A stretch of 64,000 nucleotides of DNA from Parafenestella ontariensis (GCA_021596325.1 JAKGDA010000014.1:620001-684000); one strand, 5' to 3'. Numbered from the stretch's first letter, positions 42,137 through 54,679 are shown. Program-made: numbers and translations. Notes: generated by a model not told the origin, from the sequence alone.

Positions 42137-44134
42137 CTACTTCCTCAACCTCTTACTACTCTGGTGACTGCTCTGGCTGAACACACTCGCACTCCTCTTA
42201 TGCCCTGCCGCTCCTATACTCGTTGCCCTACTCTGCTGCTTGCTACTCTCGTCCTCACCTTCCGCATCAACGTCAGCATCCTCATCCGCGTCATCCTCAC
42301 CATTGAATCCGCCCCTGTCTTCCTCGTCTTCCTCTCCTTCTGCATCATCCTCATCCTCATCGTTCTTGTCATTGTCGTCATCTTCTGGATCACCTTCAGC
42401 ATCGTCTTCATCTTCATTCTCGCCATCGGCGTCGACATCCGGCGTCCCTTGCGAGTCTGGGATTTCTTGTTTAGGTCTGGGCTCTACGCTCGCGCTGCCG
42501 CCATTCTCTCGCCTCTCCTTCATAGCAAGCAGCACTCTACACTCCCCCTCCTCCTTCTCCCTAACCTTTCTCACATCAAGAAGCTTACTAACTTTCGTTA
42601 TCAGATTCTCAAATACTTCGCCGACTTTGCTGGTGGGTATACTAATGACCTCCGCAACACCCAAACTCGCGAGCATGGTGCCGATTTTCTGGGTCTGCAC
42701 ATTGGACTTCGCTTGCCGCATCTTGAGGAGTTTGTCGGAGCCAAATGTGACGCCTGATGTGAGACGATCATGCGTGGAGACGTTGAAGCGGTGCTCTTGA
42801 TGTGGCGAGAGTTGTTTGATTGGTGTTTGCGCTGTATGTTGTTGAGCCATGCTTGTCCGCCTATTCGCTGCTGAGAGCTGTTGTTGTGCTGAGCCAGGCG
42901 TGTGCACCATGTCGTTTGCCGAGAGACTGAGTCTACCGGGACCGGTGCCGCCACCTGATGCGCGCTTCTTGCTTCTGTCTTGTTGGAATAGCTGCTGAAA
43001 GAGCGCCTGTAGGGCTTGTGATGACGTGAACGCCTGAAGACCCGCAGACACTTGTTGGTTCTGTGGCGGTGCATCGAGTCTGGATCGGAGCTCTTCGCGC
43101 TCGGCGTCCAGGCGGTTGGCCGCCATGTTGATGCGCTGGAGCTCTGTAAGGAGGAACTCTTCCTCCTTGACTTCATCCATACTTCGGTTTATGAGTGCTG
43201 TGGCTAGCATCTTCCTGTTGCGCTCCATGACCGGGTCGAATTTGGTGAGCATCTCGTACGTGCTGTACTGGTCGGCGTCCATTTGCACTTCAGGTATGCG
43301 CAGCTTCATCAGCTTGGCTGAGATCTCGTAGAAGCGCGCTTTTAGGTCCTCGACAGACCGCTTCTTGGACGGCGCAAACGGGAGGGTTGACAGGGCTTGT
43401 TCCTGGTCTCCGTTCGCGTTGTCTTGTGTGATTTGCCGATGCTTGGACGGCTCGTACTCGTAGCGGTCCCAGATGACAGCCCACCGGTATGAGTAGTCCT
43501 GCACCACCTCGAAGAGGTAGTCGGTCTCTTCGCGACTCCAGTCGTCGCTTCGTAAATGTGCATCGTATTCCTCGTCTGTGAAGGTAGGCATGTCGACCTT
43601 GATATCGTACTTGACGAAGTCGGCGCATGATTCGAGGTACGTGTCCAGGTTCTCGCTGTCCTGCATTGCTGCATCTTCGCTCTCCTGCACGGCGGGCGCG
43701 TTCGCGGGCTTGCGCCGCCAGTGCTTCAGGACGAGGCCGTCGGGGCGCGCAGGGTTGGTGAAGGGCTGCTGTATCCTAGGCACGCGCCATTAGCTCTGCG
43801 ACGTCAATGCTGGGGCGTCGCGAATAGTGTACCATTTCTTGGCTGGCCCTGTGCTCTGCCTCTTTGCCCGGTATGCCTTCTTCTCTTCGTAGACCGCGAC
43901 GGGAGGGGGCCGTTCGCCATACAGCGCTGCAACTTCACGCGCAACGCCCTCTGGTCGAATGAGAGTCAGTCTCGCCCTTTTGACAAGTTCCCAGGGATAG
44001 ACGTAAGAGTTTCCGAACGTACGTATCTTCCGGCTTCCTCCCGCTGGCTTCGGTCGCTTTTGTACCGCTGCCTTTGGGACGTCGGCGCCCGCAGGTAGCC
44101 CAAGCATGTCGCGCACATCGCGTCCCGACGCCAT
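42137..44134 (-). CDS. SWC4: SWR1/NuA4 complex subunit 4 (DMAP1-type SANT protein)
   Basis: Shared subunit of the SWR1 remodeller (H2A.Z deposition) and NuA4 acetyltransferase; nuclear. Exons 44023..44134, 43833..43950 and 42137..43775 give 622 residues. The N-terminus MASGRDVRDMLGLPAG and the VAREVAALYGERPPPVAVYE block are family hallmarks, followed by FTNPARPDGLVLKHWRR. The Myb/SANT-like domain reads SDDWSREETDYLFEVVQDYSYRWAVIWDRYEY in pieces, then RSVEDLKARFYEISAKLM. The C-terminal part has coiled helices (KEEEFLLTELQRINM) and a long Asp/Glu-rich tail, about residues 535-600, consistent with histone contact, ending in a basic KRSASVF...KRLRK. Proposed starts and joins are phase-consistent. 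Confidence 0.92.
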
Positions 44135-45070
44135 CGCAGCTTGTGTGGCAGTCGGTTCAGCGATGAGCGATAGGTGAGAGAGGGTGCGGGTGATGAGTTT
44201 GCAAGGGTGTTGTGAATGAGCTTGGAATCGACGTTCCTAGCCTTCGTGCGACCCTGCGTCGGGAGTGTCACGTGCGTGCTACAACGTCGAGAACGCGGAT
44301 TTGGGCAGACTGAAGTCGGGCAAAAGAGCAGAGTGAGAGGATTACGGTGTTGGTTCCAAAGTAATGTTTTCTTGGGCTTCTATGACGCAGGACAATTCAG
44401 CCAGCTAGAATCATCCGTGAGCTCGCAAATCGTTGTTCCCTTGCATGTAGTAGCGTGTTCCTGATCGCTCCACCTAAGACAGGCTTTACGATATCTACAG
44501 GATAAGTCATGCAATGCAGATTCATGACGAGAAGAGATGCAGTGAATTTCTTCCATTTGCTCCACTACCATCTATCTAGACAAAACCAGGATCGGTCTCC
44601 TTGTACGCACAATACAGCGGTCCGGCGGACACGAGACTCCTTACATGCTATGTTTTTCTTCGACCTGGAACACACATACAAATAACAAGAAAAGAGATAT
44701 GCCAAATTACTCAATCTCCCCAACTGCAACGCCGCATACGCCAGTAAAAGCCACCCCCCACAAAAATTACTAGCTGATGTAGACTCGTAACGCGGGAGAG
44801 CAAACGTGTCGAAGAAGATGATGGTGGTTGCGACGGAGAGAATGAGTCCAGGCTGCCGTGGAGGCGGTTCGGTCGATCGGTTGGTGGTGGTGGTGGTCGT
44901 AAGTATTACCTAACATACCCGTGGAAGGAGATTTTCGATCCCATCTATCAATCATTACAAGATACCTATACAGGAAGAAAACGTGGCCGCGAGGGAAACT
45001 TTCGCTCAAAGAACGGACTCCAGGATGCAACGCGTAGGAAACAAAACCAAAACATGTCGGGCGGCAATTA
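44135..45070. other. SWC4 promoter and casein-kinase 3' flank
   Basis: No gene recognised. The half next to 45071 is AT-rich with a GGTGGTGGTGGT run near 44885-44895 and probably serves as 3' UTR of the casein kinase gene. Confidence 0.5.
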
Positions 45071-46802
45071 CTATTTTCCGGCACCGCAGCACAGAATATT
45101 GGAGAGTTTCTGCATGAAGCTGGGCTTCTCAGGCTCCTGTCGTCTCGGCTGTTGCACGTTGGGGCTTGCTACGGGTGTAGCACGGTTCGTTGAGCCCAGA
45201 TTTGGTTGGCTATGTTGGAACTGAGCCTGCGTAGAGGCTCCTTCCGGCGGTGCTAGCTCTCCCATGCTCTTCCTCTTCACTTGTGAGTCGCGGTTGTTGA
45301 TGTCTCTTGGGCTTCTTCCGGGCTGGGCTCGAGTCGCTCCGGGCTTTGGGAGAGGCTCGTTTAAACGGTGGTGATCGATGGGGAGATGCGTCTTGTTTTG
45401 CCTGTGCTGCTGGCCCTGCAGATTTACGGCCATTGAAGAGTTTTGGTTGACGTTTGAGTGGTGCATCGCCTGCACAGCTGATGGGTGAGACTTCAGGACT
45501 TCCCAACCTTTTCCGTTGTTCAGCTTCATCCAGTCGTACTCTCCATCCTCGATTTCTCCAGTGCTCTTGAGAGCCTGCGTGAACAGTTCGCGTAGGTAGT
45601 CGTAGTCGGGTGTGTCCTCAAAACCGAGGTTGCGGACGTAGCTGAGGTACTTGTTGAACTCCTCTGTGCGATATTAGCATTGATCAACACGAACACACCA
45701 GCAAACATACCAGGGAAGCCATCGCATAGATCCTTGATAGCGGTGGTCTGCTTCTTCTCTCCGATCTTTTCGTACTTCTGCTTGTTCGTAGCAGCTTTAA
45801 GACCTTGCCAAGGTAGACCACCTCGCAGGAAGTACATGAAAACGTGACCCAGCGCCTCCAGATCGTCTCGACGGGACTGTTCGCGTCCAAGATGGGTGTT
45901 GATACTCATGTACCGAGCCGTGCCCGAGAGCGACTTCCGTTCCCTGTAGGGAATATGCTGCTTAGTCTTGGGATCACGGTACTGCTTCGCCATACCGAAG
46001 TCGACAACGTGGATGACATTGGCACTCTTGGAGCCTGGGCGACCGATCAGGAAATTGTCGGGCTTGATGTCGCGATAGATTAGGTTCTTCTCGTGGATGG
46101 TTTGGACTCTCGACAGCTATGACAATGTGAGCAGTCGGCCATACAACAACGTGGTAATTACGCACCATCTGCTTAGCTACCATGACGACAGTCTTGATTG
46201 AGAACTTCCTGTTGCAGTGATCGAACAGGTCCTCCAAGCTGGGCCCGAGCAGGTCGATGACCAGGATGTTGTGCAGGCCTTCTTGGCCGAAGTAATAGAC
46301 ATTAGGGATCCCGGCTGCCGAGTGTCAGTGGATGGTCTTTGTGATTAGTAGCAGGTGTGCATGTAGCGATGTGAGCAGCGCGCCGGTTTATCTAATCGAC
46401 GAAGCAAATACGCAGCGACAACGAGATGACGCAACGGAGACAAGGCGCAATGCAAGCCATCGCCCAGCTGCGTGGACAGATAGTCCTCATCACACAAATC
46501 ACAGCACGATAATGGTGCAGACCATGGCCGTTCCTCGCAGCGCCCAACCGCACAGCACGAGTCATAATAGGAGAGGGAAATGGATAAAGAGACTTACGGC
46601 AGCCCACAAGGATCTTGTACGTGCGATACTCGTCGCGCAGTTGAGGAGCATCGCTCTTCCTCGGCTCGAACTTGATCGCAACCTGCTGCTGGTTAAGCAG
46701 GTTGGTGCCTTCGAAAATAACACCGAAGCTGCCCTCGCCAATCTTCTTGCCGACGCGGTAGTGCACGCCCACCACGTTCGACGACGTGCTGCCGCTCGCC
46801 AT
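45071..46802 (-). CDS. YCK1: Casein kinase 1, plasma-membrane Yck1/2 type
   Basis: Ser/Thr kinase that phosphorylates nutrient-sensing and endocytic membrane proteins. Exons 46598..46802, 46166..46314, 45711..46116 and 45071..45663 give 450 residues. The N-terminus (SSNVVGVHYRVGKKIGEGSF) has the glycine loop GEGSFGVIFEG; the VAIKFEPR lysine, LIYRDIKPDNFLIG catalytic loop, VDFGMAK magnesium loop and SGTARYMSINTHLG activation segment are all present, as is the CK1-type GLPWQGLKA. The Gln/Pro/Ser-rich tail ends SNILCCGAGK: a terminal Cys-Cys pair, the palmitoylation signal that anchors Yck1/2 to the plasma membrane and separates them from Hrr25. Intron 1 is 283 nt, by far the longest in this window. 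Confidence 0.93.
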
Positions 46803-48253
46803 GATGTCTAGTTATTCGTTCGGGTCTCGTTGGGTGGTGTGTCGTCGTGTAGGAGCAACAGGACGGAGCCGCTGCCGTTCTCCGGAGATGCTTGGGGGCT
46901 ATGCCAACCGGCGAACGCGAGTCCGCGTCCTGGGAGGGAGGGAGTCGAGCGACGGTCCTGCAGCAGCAGCGTGCAGACAAGAGATGGCAACCTTCGCTGC
47001 GGGCGGCAGAAGAATGGACGTGGGTGCGGATGTGTGCGAAGAGGTGATCGACTCGAGGTTGAAGAGATACGTCTGGAGAAGGGGCAGCGGCGGCTGGGAT
47101 CACGGGCAATGGGGCGTGCGGTCAACTTGGCACGCTTTTACGCTTAGCCCTTCCGACTCCACAAGCATTCACCACTTGTGCCCTGCAAGCCGCTCTGCTG
47201 CAGGACGCTATTATCGGCCAGTCTGCTTGGACAGGAGTACATGCATGGCCAGGCCACAGCACCCGTGTTGTGTTCCTCCTGTCTGTTGATAATGTGCTCC
47301 CCTTTGTTGTGCAACAACAACTCATCAGGGCCCACCGACAACAGCGAGCCACTCGCTCGCAAATCCGTGCTGGCTGTGGTACCTGCAGCGTCTGCCCACC
47401 CCGAATTCAGTGCTGCCTCCGCGACGTCTTCGGAAATTCGCCAGCAAATAGGCGCGGTAAATTGGGCAGGTGCACATCGCAGCGCATAACGGCTGGTAGC
47501 TGGAGCCAGTTTTCTGCATACGCGATCGGCACACGTGATGGCAGTCCTCGCTTTCCTCGCAGCTATTATCATCCTGTCCCAGCCTCACCGGCACTGCTGT
47601 CATGTCTGCCGTCAATGCATGACTCCTAAGCGCAGCACTCGCCTCACAACAGTTGCCAGCGGCCTTCGTGTGACAGACACTGACGAGGGCAAGCCTCGGT
47701 GAGGCGCCGGTACGTTTGCCCAACAACGTGCATCGCTACAGCCTGTATGCTTTTCCACCCTGTTCGACTTTTCCAGTAGAATGCCTGAACCGTGGAAATG
47801 ACAGCTTCGTCGCTAATTACCCGGCCGTTCGATTGGGTACAATGGAAAATTCCGCCTCTCGCTCAAGCCACATGCTGCCCGCATCTTAGGCCGCGCCCAC
47901 GGTACCGTTCATTTCTTCACAGTGGACCCGGCCCAGTAAAAAAGGTCTCGACTTGTGCAGTTCTATAACAATGTTTTTCCTATTATTACGCCGCTCTCAG
48001 CACCGCCTTACTCAACACCTGGACATACTTTGCAGGTTGTCGGTTGATAGCAATAAGCGCGACAGGACAGCTGGGATGAAAAATTGCATTGAAGTTCTGC
48101 TCCAGGAGAACCAGACGAGCTGTTGCTGGTCTTTGGGTGCACGTCTACATTCTCCTACTGAACGGCGCGAATGTATGGAACTCCTGGCGTAACCCGGCGG
48201 CATCCAACGGAGAAGTCGGGTAGGAAACCTATTCATTATCAACTTGCTATTTC
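46803..48253. other. 1.45-kb upstream region of the casein kinase gene
   Basis: GC-rich near the kinase start, AT-richer to the right. Many frames of 70-170 codons overlap here on both strands; none shows a domain or spliced continuation. Treated as a long promoter/leader. Confidence 0.45.
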
Positions 48254-48610
48254 TTGAGTGGGACATCTAAAGCTAGTCTACTAGATCCTGACTCCATTGC
48301 TTTCACCGCAGAGATGAACCGGCGAAGCTATAAACAAGAGAAGATGGCCACCCTTCATATCATACTAGCTCTAGCCTCACACGAACCGATTGCTTTTATT
48401 CATCGAATTGCACCCATACCTCTGCTTATGGTCGTTGGATCAAGAGATGTGACAATTCCAACTCGAACGCAACTTGGAATGTATGCCAAGGCGCTGGAAC
48501 CAAAAAGGTTGCATATAGTAAAGGACGCGAGACATTTTGAACCTTACTATGGCGATGTGTTTGAGCAGAATATCCGCGCTTAGTTGGAGTTTCTAAAGAC
48601 TTTCGTATGA
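48254..48610 (+). pseudogene. C-terminal relic of an alpha/beta-hydrolase
   Basis: The frame reads LLDPDSIAFTAEMNRRS, then SHEPIAFIHRIAPIPLLMVV, GSRDVTIPTRTQLGMYAKAL, EPKRLHIVKDARHFEPYYG and FEQNIRA. These are the cap end, acid-loop (GSRDVTIP) and catalytic-His region (DARHFEPYYG) of the alpha/beta-hydrolase group that includes polyketide-transferase af380-like proteins. No ATG begins the frame, the nucleophile half is missing, and after IRA a TAG (48581-48583) stands where the family continues with a QLEFL-type helix; the same frame then reads LEFLKTFV to a TGA at 48608-48610. So it is truncated at the front and has one nonsense change near the end. It stands alone, with no other secondary-metabolism gene nearby. 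Confidence 0.7.
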
Positions 48611-48978
48611 AGTAGGGAGCTTTGCCATCTTTCGTGGAATCTTAATATCGCGAATCATTACGATTCCCTGCCTTAAGATATGCATGTAATGAATTTAGGG
48701 TGTTGACAATCACCATCTGCCGAAAAATGTGTATTTACTCATATACATTGCTTCCAACTGCTTACTGCACAGTCTGAAGCTCGTCACGGCACTAGAGCCT
48801 GACGAGATGTGCTATCGCTAGATAATACAAATGAAACAAGACGACTGCTGTCTGCAATGTTGATTTTGAAACGCCGTGCCCAATGCTTGCCCTATTATTC
48901 CGATGCAGTTCGCCCAATGGAAGTTTGACGTACAATCCCTATAACCCTAATGGTCAGCCACTCCCTTCAGGTACCTCT
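48611..48978. other. Intergenic, hydrolase relic to NUP133
   Basis: AT-rich, contains the 3' flanks of both neighbours; no gene seen. Confidence 0.5.
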
Positions 48979-51900
48979 TCAAGAATCCTGCATCTCGACG
49001 TCCTGATCCTGGTCCGCGATACTCTCGACGTCGCCTTCGAACGCATCTGAACCCGCAGGTTCGGGGACCATCTCCGCCTCTGCCTCGTCACCGCCGTTTA
49101 CTTGAGCAGCTGATCCCTCAGCGACTGCGGTGCCGGGAGCACGTTGTTGCTTTCCCTGTCTCAAGCTGGCTTCGTACGACTTCTTTCCTGCCCTGCAAGC
49201 CGCGGTAAACCACTCATCAAGTCGATTCTTCTCAATGTGTTCGCGCAGAATATCGTCGTCGAGCAGGTTGTCCTTGATTATCGGCTCACGAAGGTCTTCA
49301 GAGCCGAACCGGACACAAAGCTCTCCATGTGTGCCACCAGCGCCCAAGAGATCGTCGAGTTTCTTAGGCCACGCAACCTTGGAGAAGGGATCTTCGGCTG
49401 CGGATACGTTAGCCAGATTGCTGTGTAGCATGTAAGTAGGTAAGTGACTTACCCATCATCTTGCAGAGACCCCGGAACGTCCATCCAACAGCTGTGGAGA
49501 GTAGGAACTCGTTTAGTTTGGCATCCGAGATGTCTTTCGTGTTGTTGATCATCGCCCAGTCATCCTTGATACATAGTCGCTTCCACACCAGCTTGAGCAG
49601 ACCATCGCGCGTAGTTCGGTGAATACTGTGCCAGTTGATGATGAGAACCCTCAAAGCAAAGTTGAACTCGTTGGTCTGTAACAATGTCATGATCTCCTCG
49701 TTCTCATCCGTGTTCATGAGAGTGAGAATGTCGATCATAAGGGCCGGGTCGACAACTTTGTGGTGGATCAAGTTTTCGAATCCCTCCTTGAGGATGGATT
49801 GATGCGCAGGTCGATCTTTGAGACGACCTTGCCCGAACTCCGCCATGAGCAGCTCAACTGCAGATTGGTCGTCGAGAGCTCCTGTGATGATAGGGAGTAG
49901 GCGGTCGTAAATTTCTTCTTGGATCTTCGTGTACTCCAGTTGATGCTCGATGCTCTGGAATTGCTGTTCACGGACTTTTTCCGCCCTCGTTTTCTCTTTG
50001 CGCCCGTCGGCTGACGGCTGCTGGTTCTCGCCAACCTTTGCTTCCTTCTTGCAGAGCATTGCAAGTTTAGCCATGGAAAGTTCGACGCGCTGGCACCAGG
50101 AATTCGTCTCCTGTTTTGATCCCGCCTCATATAGAGATGCCGCGGCGGCTTCATAGTTTTTTTCGCCGCAAACTTCGTTGATCCACCCCAACCTGGCGCG
50201 AGACGGGTCTGCCCGGAGAAACTTAGTTAGTGCTGGCTGGTTCAGATACTCTTTCACGAAGAGTTGTGCTGCCTGGTTCTCGTTTATGTACTTCGAATAG
50301 AACGCTCCAGCCCATTCGTCTCCATAAATTTCGAAGTACCGGCTGATGCGCTCCTTGATCCGGTTGAGCTTGACAGTACTCTCAGCCTGTTCCATCTTGC
50401 TACGAGTGCTTGCCTTTTCTGACTCGAGCCAATTTGACTCTTCCCAGATCAAGTTGACAAGCGTTGGCATGTCTCTATACTGCTCTGCAAGCTTCATACC
50501 CTCAGTTGCTAAACCGATCTCCATGAGTCCTAGGATGTGCGCAGGTCGAACATTGGTGTTCCACTCTTCCTTCAAACTACGACCCATCTGCCTTGCCTGC
50601 TCCTCGGGCTGAGCGAGAGCCCATTGAAAGCGTTCGATGTGCGTCTGGCAGCCGATCTTGACAAGGCGGGAATTGTCTTTGCCAATCTTCTGGGCGAGAA
50701 CTTCCTGATATCCTTCCTCGTAATTCTCTACGGCAAGGTTACGTCCAACATCGACAAGACTACGAATCGAGCTGACAATATTATGGGACGACGTCCAGAA
50801 GTGTGGTAGCATATCATAACCATGTCCTGGCTTGAGGATGCTGTCATCGAGGCACTCGGGATCAAGCCCATACGATTCGATGTTGGCTTGGCGGAATTCG
50901 AATGCTGTCTCCAAAGTGACAAGCATAACATCGGTTCCTTCGCTTAGCCTTTGCATGATGGACGGTTGTTCTTTGGCTCCATCCTTCATGTAAAAGGTCC
51001 GCAAGTAGAACCAAGCCCATGGAATGAGAATATTGAGCGAGTCAACATTCTTGAGGAAGAATTGCCGGATGGTATCTGTCTCACCAAGCTCAGGCTGTAT
51101 AGGGGTCTTGTATCGCTCATTCAAAGCCCGGATGATATCACTCATCAGGATTTTTTCCGGATACGCGTCTGGATGAGTTTGTTGATCTTGCAGTTTTTCC
51201 TGGTACCAGTTCCATAGTTTGTGCGCAGCCGCAAGCTTCTCCGCGTGCCATAATAGCTTCCACTTGGTTTTGAAAGGTAGAGTTGGATATTCGGATCGGA
51301 CTTGGGAGATCAAGGTATGGAGTGCAAAAGCTCGCTTCTTGAACTGATCATCCATGGATGAAGTGACCTTCTCCAGATTGTCGTAGGACGAGCTGAGGAT
51401 CCCGGAGCTGATGTCTACAGCAGCTTCAGCGGTTTCATCTTCCGAAAATGAAAAGCGTGATTTTACGGAGAAATCCAGGATATTGCCAGGAATGGTGCTG
51501 AAGAAGGTAGCTTGCTCGAGCTTACTACGAGCTGTGACCATGAGTCGCTCCTTGTCTTCGTCAGTAGTAGCCGGCGATCGCGCAATGACTTGCAGGAGCC
51601 CAAACTCTTGAACGAAGATGAGAGCGGAAGCTCGTCTATCGTTTCGATTCGGCTGCTCCAAGGCGTTGCCAGAGAGAGTCACGTTGAGATCGTCGCGGAA
51701 GTAGATAGTGTCTTGGAAGGGTAAGTTGGAGCGGCCAGAATCCGCGAGCAATTGAGCTTCAGGGCTTTCTTCCAGATGCGCAAGAGATGCGACGAAGATG
51801 GCTCCAGGAAACTGGACATATGCTGTGTGTCCAGGCTGCGGAAGCAGAAGGGTTCCTGTGGGCTCCTTCGGTAGTTGAGGCTGGTGGAAATTGCTGATCG

Positions 51901-53253
51901 GTATCGCCCTGCTGATTGCGGCACCTGTTTGAGATAGATCCACCTCGAGCAGAGAGTAATCGAGTGATTCTCTACCAGAAAGAGCTACCAGCACAAGAAG
52001 ACTGACAGCTTCTTGTGTCGGTTGATTCTCCATGATTGCGAAGTCTAACACGTAAACGTCTTGTTGACCGCGCGCCTCGGGAGCAGTGTTCGCCTGCACT
52101 GCTGAAAGTATGTCGGCATGCACATCGACGTCCCGCTGGTGATGATGTTGCCCAGACCAGTTCAGGTCCCAAGTCTGGAACAATCCGGTTCGGGTTGCTG
52201 AGATGAGTTCCATATGACCCTTGGACACCGATGGACGAGCCTTCACCGAGGCGATGGTCTTTCGTATTGCGCCTCCAAGAAGGCCTTTGAGGCTGAAGAA
52301 GCTACCACCGGAGCCATTAGGTGTGCTCAGGATTGTCGTAGTGATGCTTGGCCGGCCTTGCGAGTCCCGAAGGGTAAGCTGCGCGAGCCGACCGCTGCTG
52401 AAAACAAGAACGTAGCCCGCATGCTCAGCGTCCACAAGATCGGTTATAGTCTCCCCAGAGTATAGCTTCACTGCGCCTTCCACCCCCTGCTGGCGTTGTG
52501 GATACAAGCTGCGGGTGTCAGCGTTGTCGATGTTCTCCCAGAAAGTGATCTTGCCCGTCGAGGGCGCGACCGCGACGACGCCGAAGTCGTTGGTAGGGCC
52601 GTTGCGAACAATAGCGCCCAGTGGCAGAGGATCGGATGCTCGCAGGCTGAAGTGTAGGGGTAGGGAGACGACTCGGGTAGGACCGTTCGAGGCGCTGTAA
52701 TCCCACACGAGCGCGCGGTCAAAGGTCAGGGCAAGCGCGAGGCCGGCGGAAGAAAGGGCGGTTGCATGAAAGGAAGCTGTTGACATGTGTTAGCTAATGC
52801 GCATCGAGCTGGAGAGGATGGCGGCGTACTCGACGGGCGGAGGAGCGCTGTTGGAAAGCCGGGGAGCTTCTTGACGCTGTAGTTCGCGTTTTTGGTCTAC
52901 ATGATATCTCTTGTCAGCCAGGGTTAGCTTTGCAGGTTGGCATTTCCACGCACCAAATACAAGCCATTGTCTTCTTTCGGCGCGCGCTTCGGCGTTGTCT
53001 TCTTCTCGCGGACAGGCATGTCGACCAGCACGACCGAGTTCTCCACGCTGCTCTGAACAGCATTGCCATTCATTAGCGCGCTGCCATTTCCGTTGACATG
53101 CGCGTCGGCCGGCGCTTGAAAGCTCTCGTCATTGAGTTTGCTGCGCTTGCGTCGGGACTGCTGCTGGAACCCGTCGGAATCTTTGCGCTGTCGTCGTCGA
53201 GGGTTGCGCAGCGAGCTACGCGCGTTCTGGCTTGATGCCTCCGGCGAGAACAT
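48979..53253 (-). CDS. NUP133: Nucleoporin Nup133 (Y-complex)
   Basis: Scaffold nucleoporin of the Nup84/Nup107-160 Y-complex at the nuclear pore. Exons 52954..53253, 52830..52896, 49453..52776 and 48979..49397 give 1369 residues, in the usual range for filamentous fungi. The N-terminal 100 residues are basic and disordered (LRNPRRRQRKDSD, RRKRSKLND). Exon 2 supplies NYSVKKLPGFPTAL, leading into the seven-bladed propeller (LALALTFDRALVWDYSA, GAIVRNG, GYVLVFSSGRLAQLTL, KGHMELISATRTGLFQTWDL). From about residue 560 the rest is alpha-solenoid (FKTKWKLLWHAEKLAAAHKL; AWFYLRTFYMKDG; TLLQTNEFNFALRVLIINWH) ending in an acidic Gln/Asp tail. Introns 2 and 3 have perfect GCTAAC branch sites, which fix the joins. 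Confidence 0.92.
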
Positions 53254-53954
53254 GGCGAAGCAAAGGGCGAAACCTGGTGGTTGACGCGATAGAGCGCGCC
53301 GATGGTGTTGGCTCTTCGCTGCGTTGTCGCGAGTCGAGCTAAGACAATGAATGCGTCTGTTTTCGAAAGCTCCCGACAGGGATCACTAGCGCCAAGAACG
53401 CGGAGATCCTACCTATTCACTTCACCTTCGCTTTGTGAGCGGAACATGCTGCGAACAACGAGTACTCATCCTAACGCAGACGACTCCACACATAATGTCA
53501 CCACTGTCCCGTGGTTCTTTGGGGCTTTTGTGATATGGGGGTGGCCTTAGAGTGGGCATAATGATCTTAGGTACAACTTCCATCGACGAGCATCTTGTCT
53601 TGACCCTAACTTTGCATTATATACCGGTGGTGTTTGACATTTCTATACATTCGACTTTTTGAATAGACACAATGACTGAACCGTAGGAGTTCAGATATAC
53701 AGATTTACATTCCTGTTAAGATTGTTTCGAGCAGCTGATGCATCATCATGCAACAATACCTATGGTAGTCAGGGCCCTTTATACATGTATGCCTTTTCTG
53801 CGTTCATTGAAACACCTACTGAACGCAGCTAGGTATGCTTCAAGGCAATGTAAGAAGAGTCCATCGCATCGCAAATCTTAGTACATATTTCGATTCATCC
53901 TTGCATTCAGAAGAGACTCTGCTCTTATTTGGTCTTATCACATCTCCACTGACA
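53254..53954. other. NUP133 promoter and 3' flank of the GPI-protein gene
   Basis: GC-rich next to NUP133, then AT-rich. No gene recognised. Confidence 0.5.
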
Positions 53955-54679
53955 TCAAATAGCAAGCACATAAGCAGGTACAAGGGCTACCAAGGCCTTC
54001 CAACCTAATCCAGCAGAAGAAGACAACGGGACATCGTTGCCCGACGAACTGACGGAAGAGCTGCTACTAGTAGGACTACCTACCGAGGACATGCTTTCGG
54101 TAGGAGTACTATCTATAGGACTGCCAACCGAGGACGACTCACTTTCGGAGGATGGTTCGCTGTCTGGTGGTAACACGCTGCTAGCAGCAAGGAGCGCTGG
54201 ACAAGTACCGCAACTGCCCTTGAAAAAGCCGCAGGGCCTACCAAGAACACAAGTCCAGGTTCCCTCCCAATTGACGCAGTTTCGGATGCGTGTACAGGTA
54301 GGATCGGCGACAGGGTCATTCGAAGGCGGATCTGGGCTGGAGGGACTGGGGCTCTATAGTGCTACCTTTAGTAGGTTATCAACAGGAGGCCGTGTCGTAA
54401 ACGTACTGGAGTACTCATTGATCCGCACAGCGTGGGATCGTCAAAACGACAACATCCTGCTTGTGGTGTGTTTGGAAACACACACATCTCTGTAGCAGCG
54501 CAGCAGCCACTACCACAGCAGGCTCCTGCAAAGCAACATCCCGATGTCGCTGGGCACGAGGACACTGCAATACCATTGCAGCTGACGAAGGGGCCAGGGT
54601 AAGTAGGCGAGGTATCCGCAATGATCAGTCGTGATAAGGCTAGGAGCATACACAAAACGATACGCAGTTTAGACGACAT
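53955..54679 (-). CDS. Secreted Cys-rich protein with GPI-anchor signal
   Basis: Exons 54407..54679 and 53955..54353 (53-nt intron, phase 0) give 223 residues. The signal peptide is MSSKLRIVLCMLLALSRLIIA. The mature part starts with a dense cysteine module with repeated Cys pairs (SCPATSGCCFAGACCGSGCC, then MCVFPN and AGCCRFD), then a second Cys set in exon 2 (CTRIRNCVNWEGTWTC, RPCGFFKGSCGTCPAL). A Ser/Thr/Pro-rich stalk of about 60 residues (SESESSSVGSPIDSTP) precedes Ser/Ala residues and a hydrophobic C-terminus, GWKALVALVPAYVLAI, as in GPI-anchored wall proteins. I do not recognise a named family. A role at the cell surface (adhesion, host contact or wall architecture) is inference. The start was chosen at the ATG giving the signal peptide. 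Confidence 0.8.

Noticed and set aside
52924..53253. Basic 109-codon frame as a separate small nuclear protein
   Set aside because: Its GTGCGT donor and the next two phase-matched exons connect it to NUP133 as the N-terminal exon.
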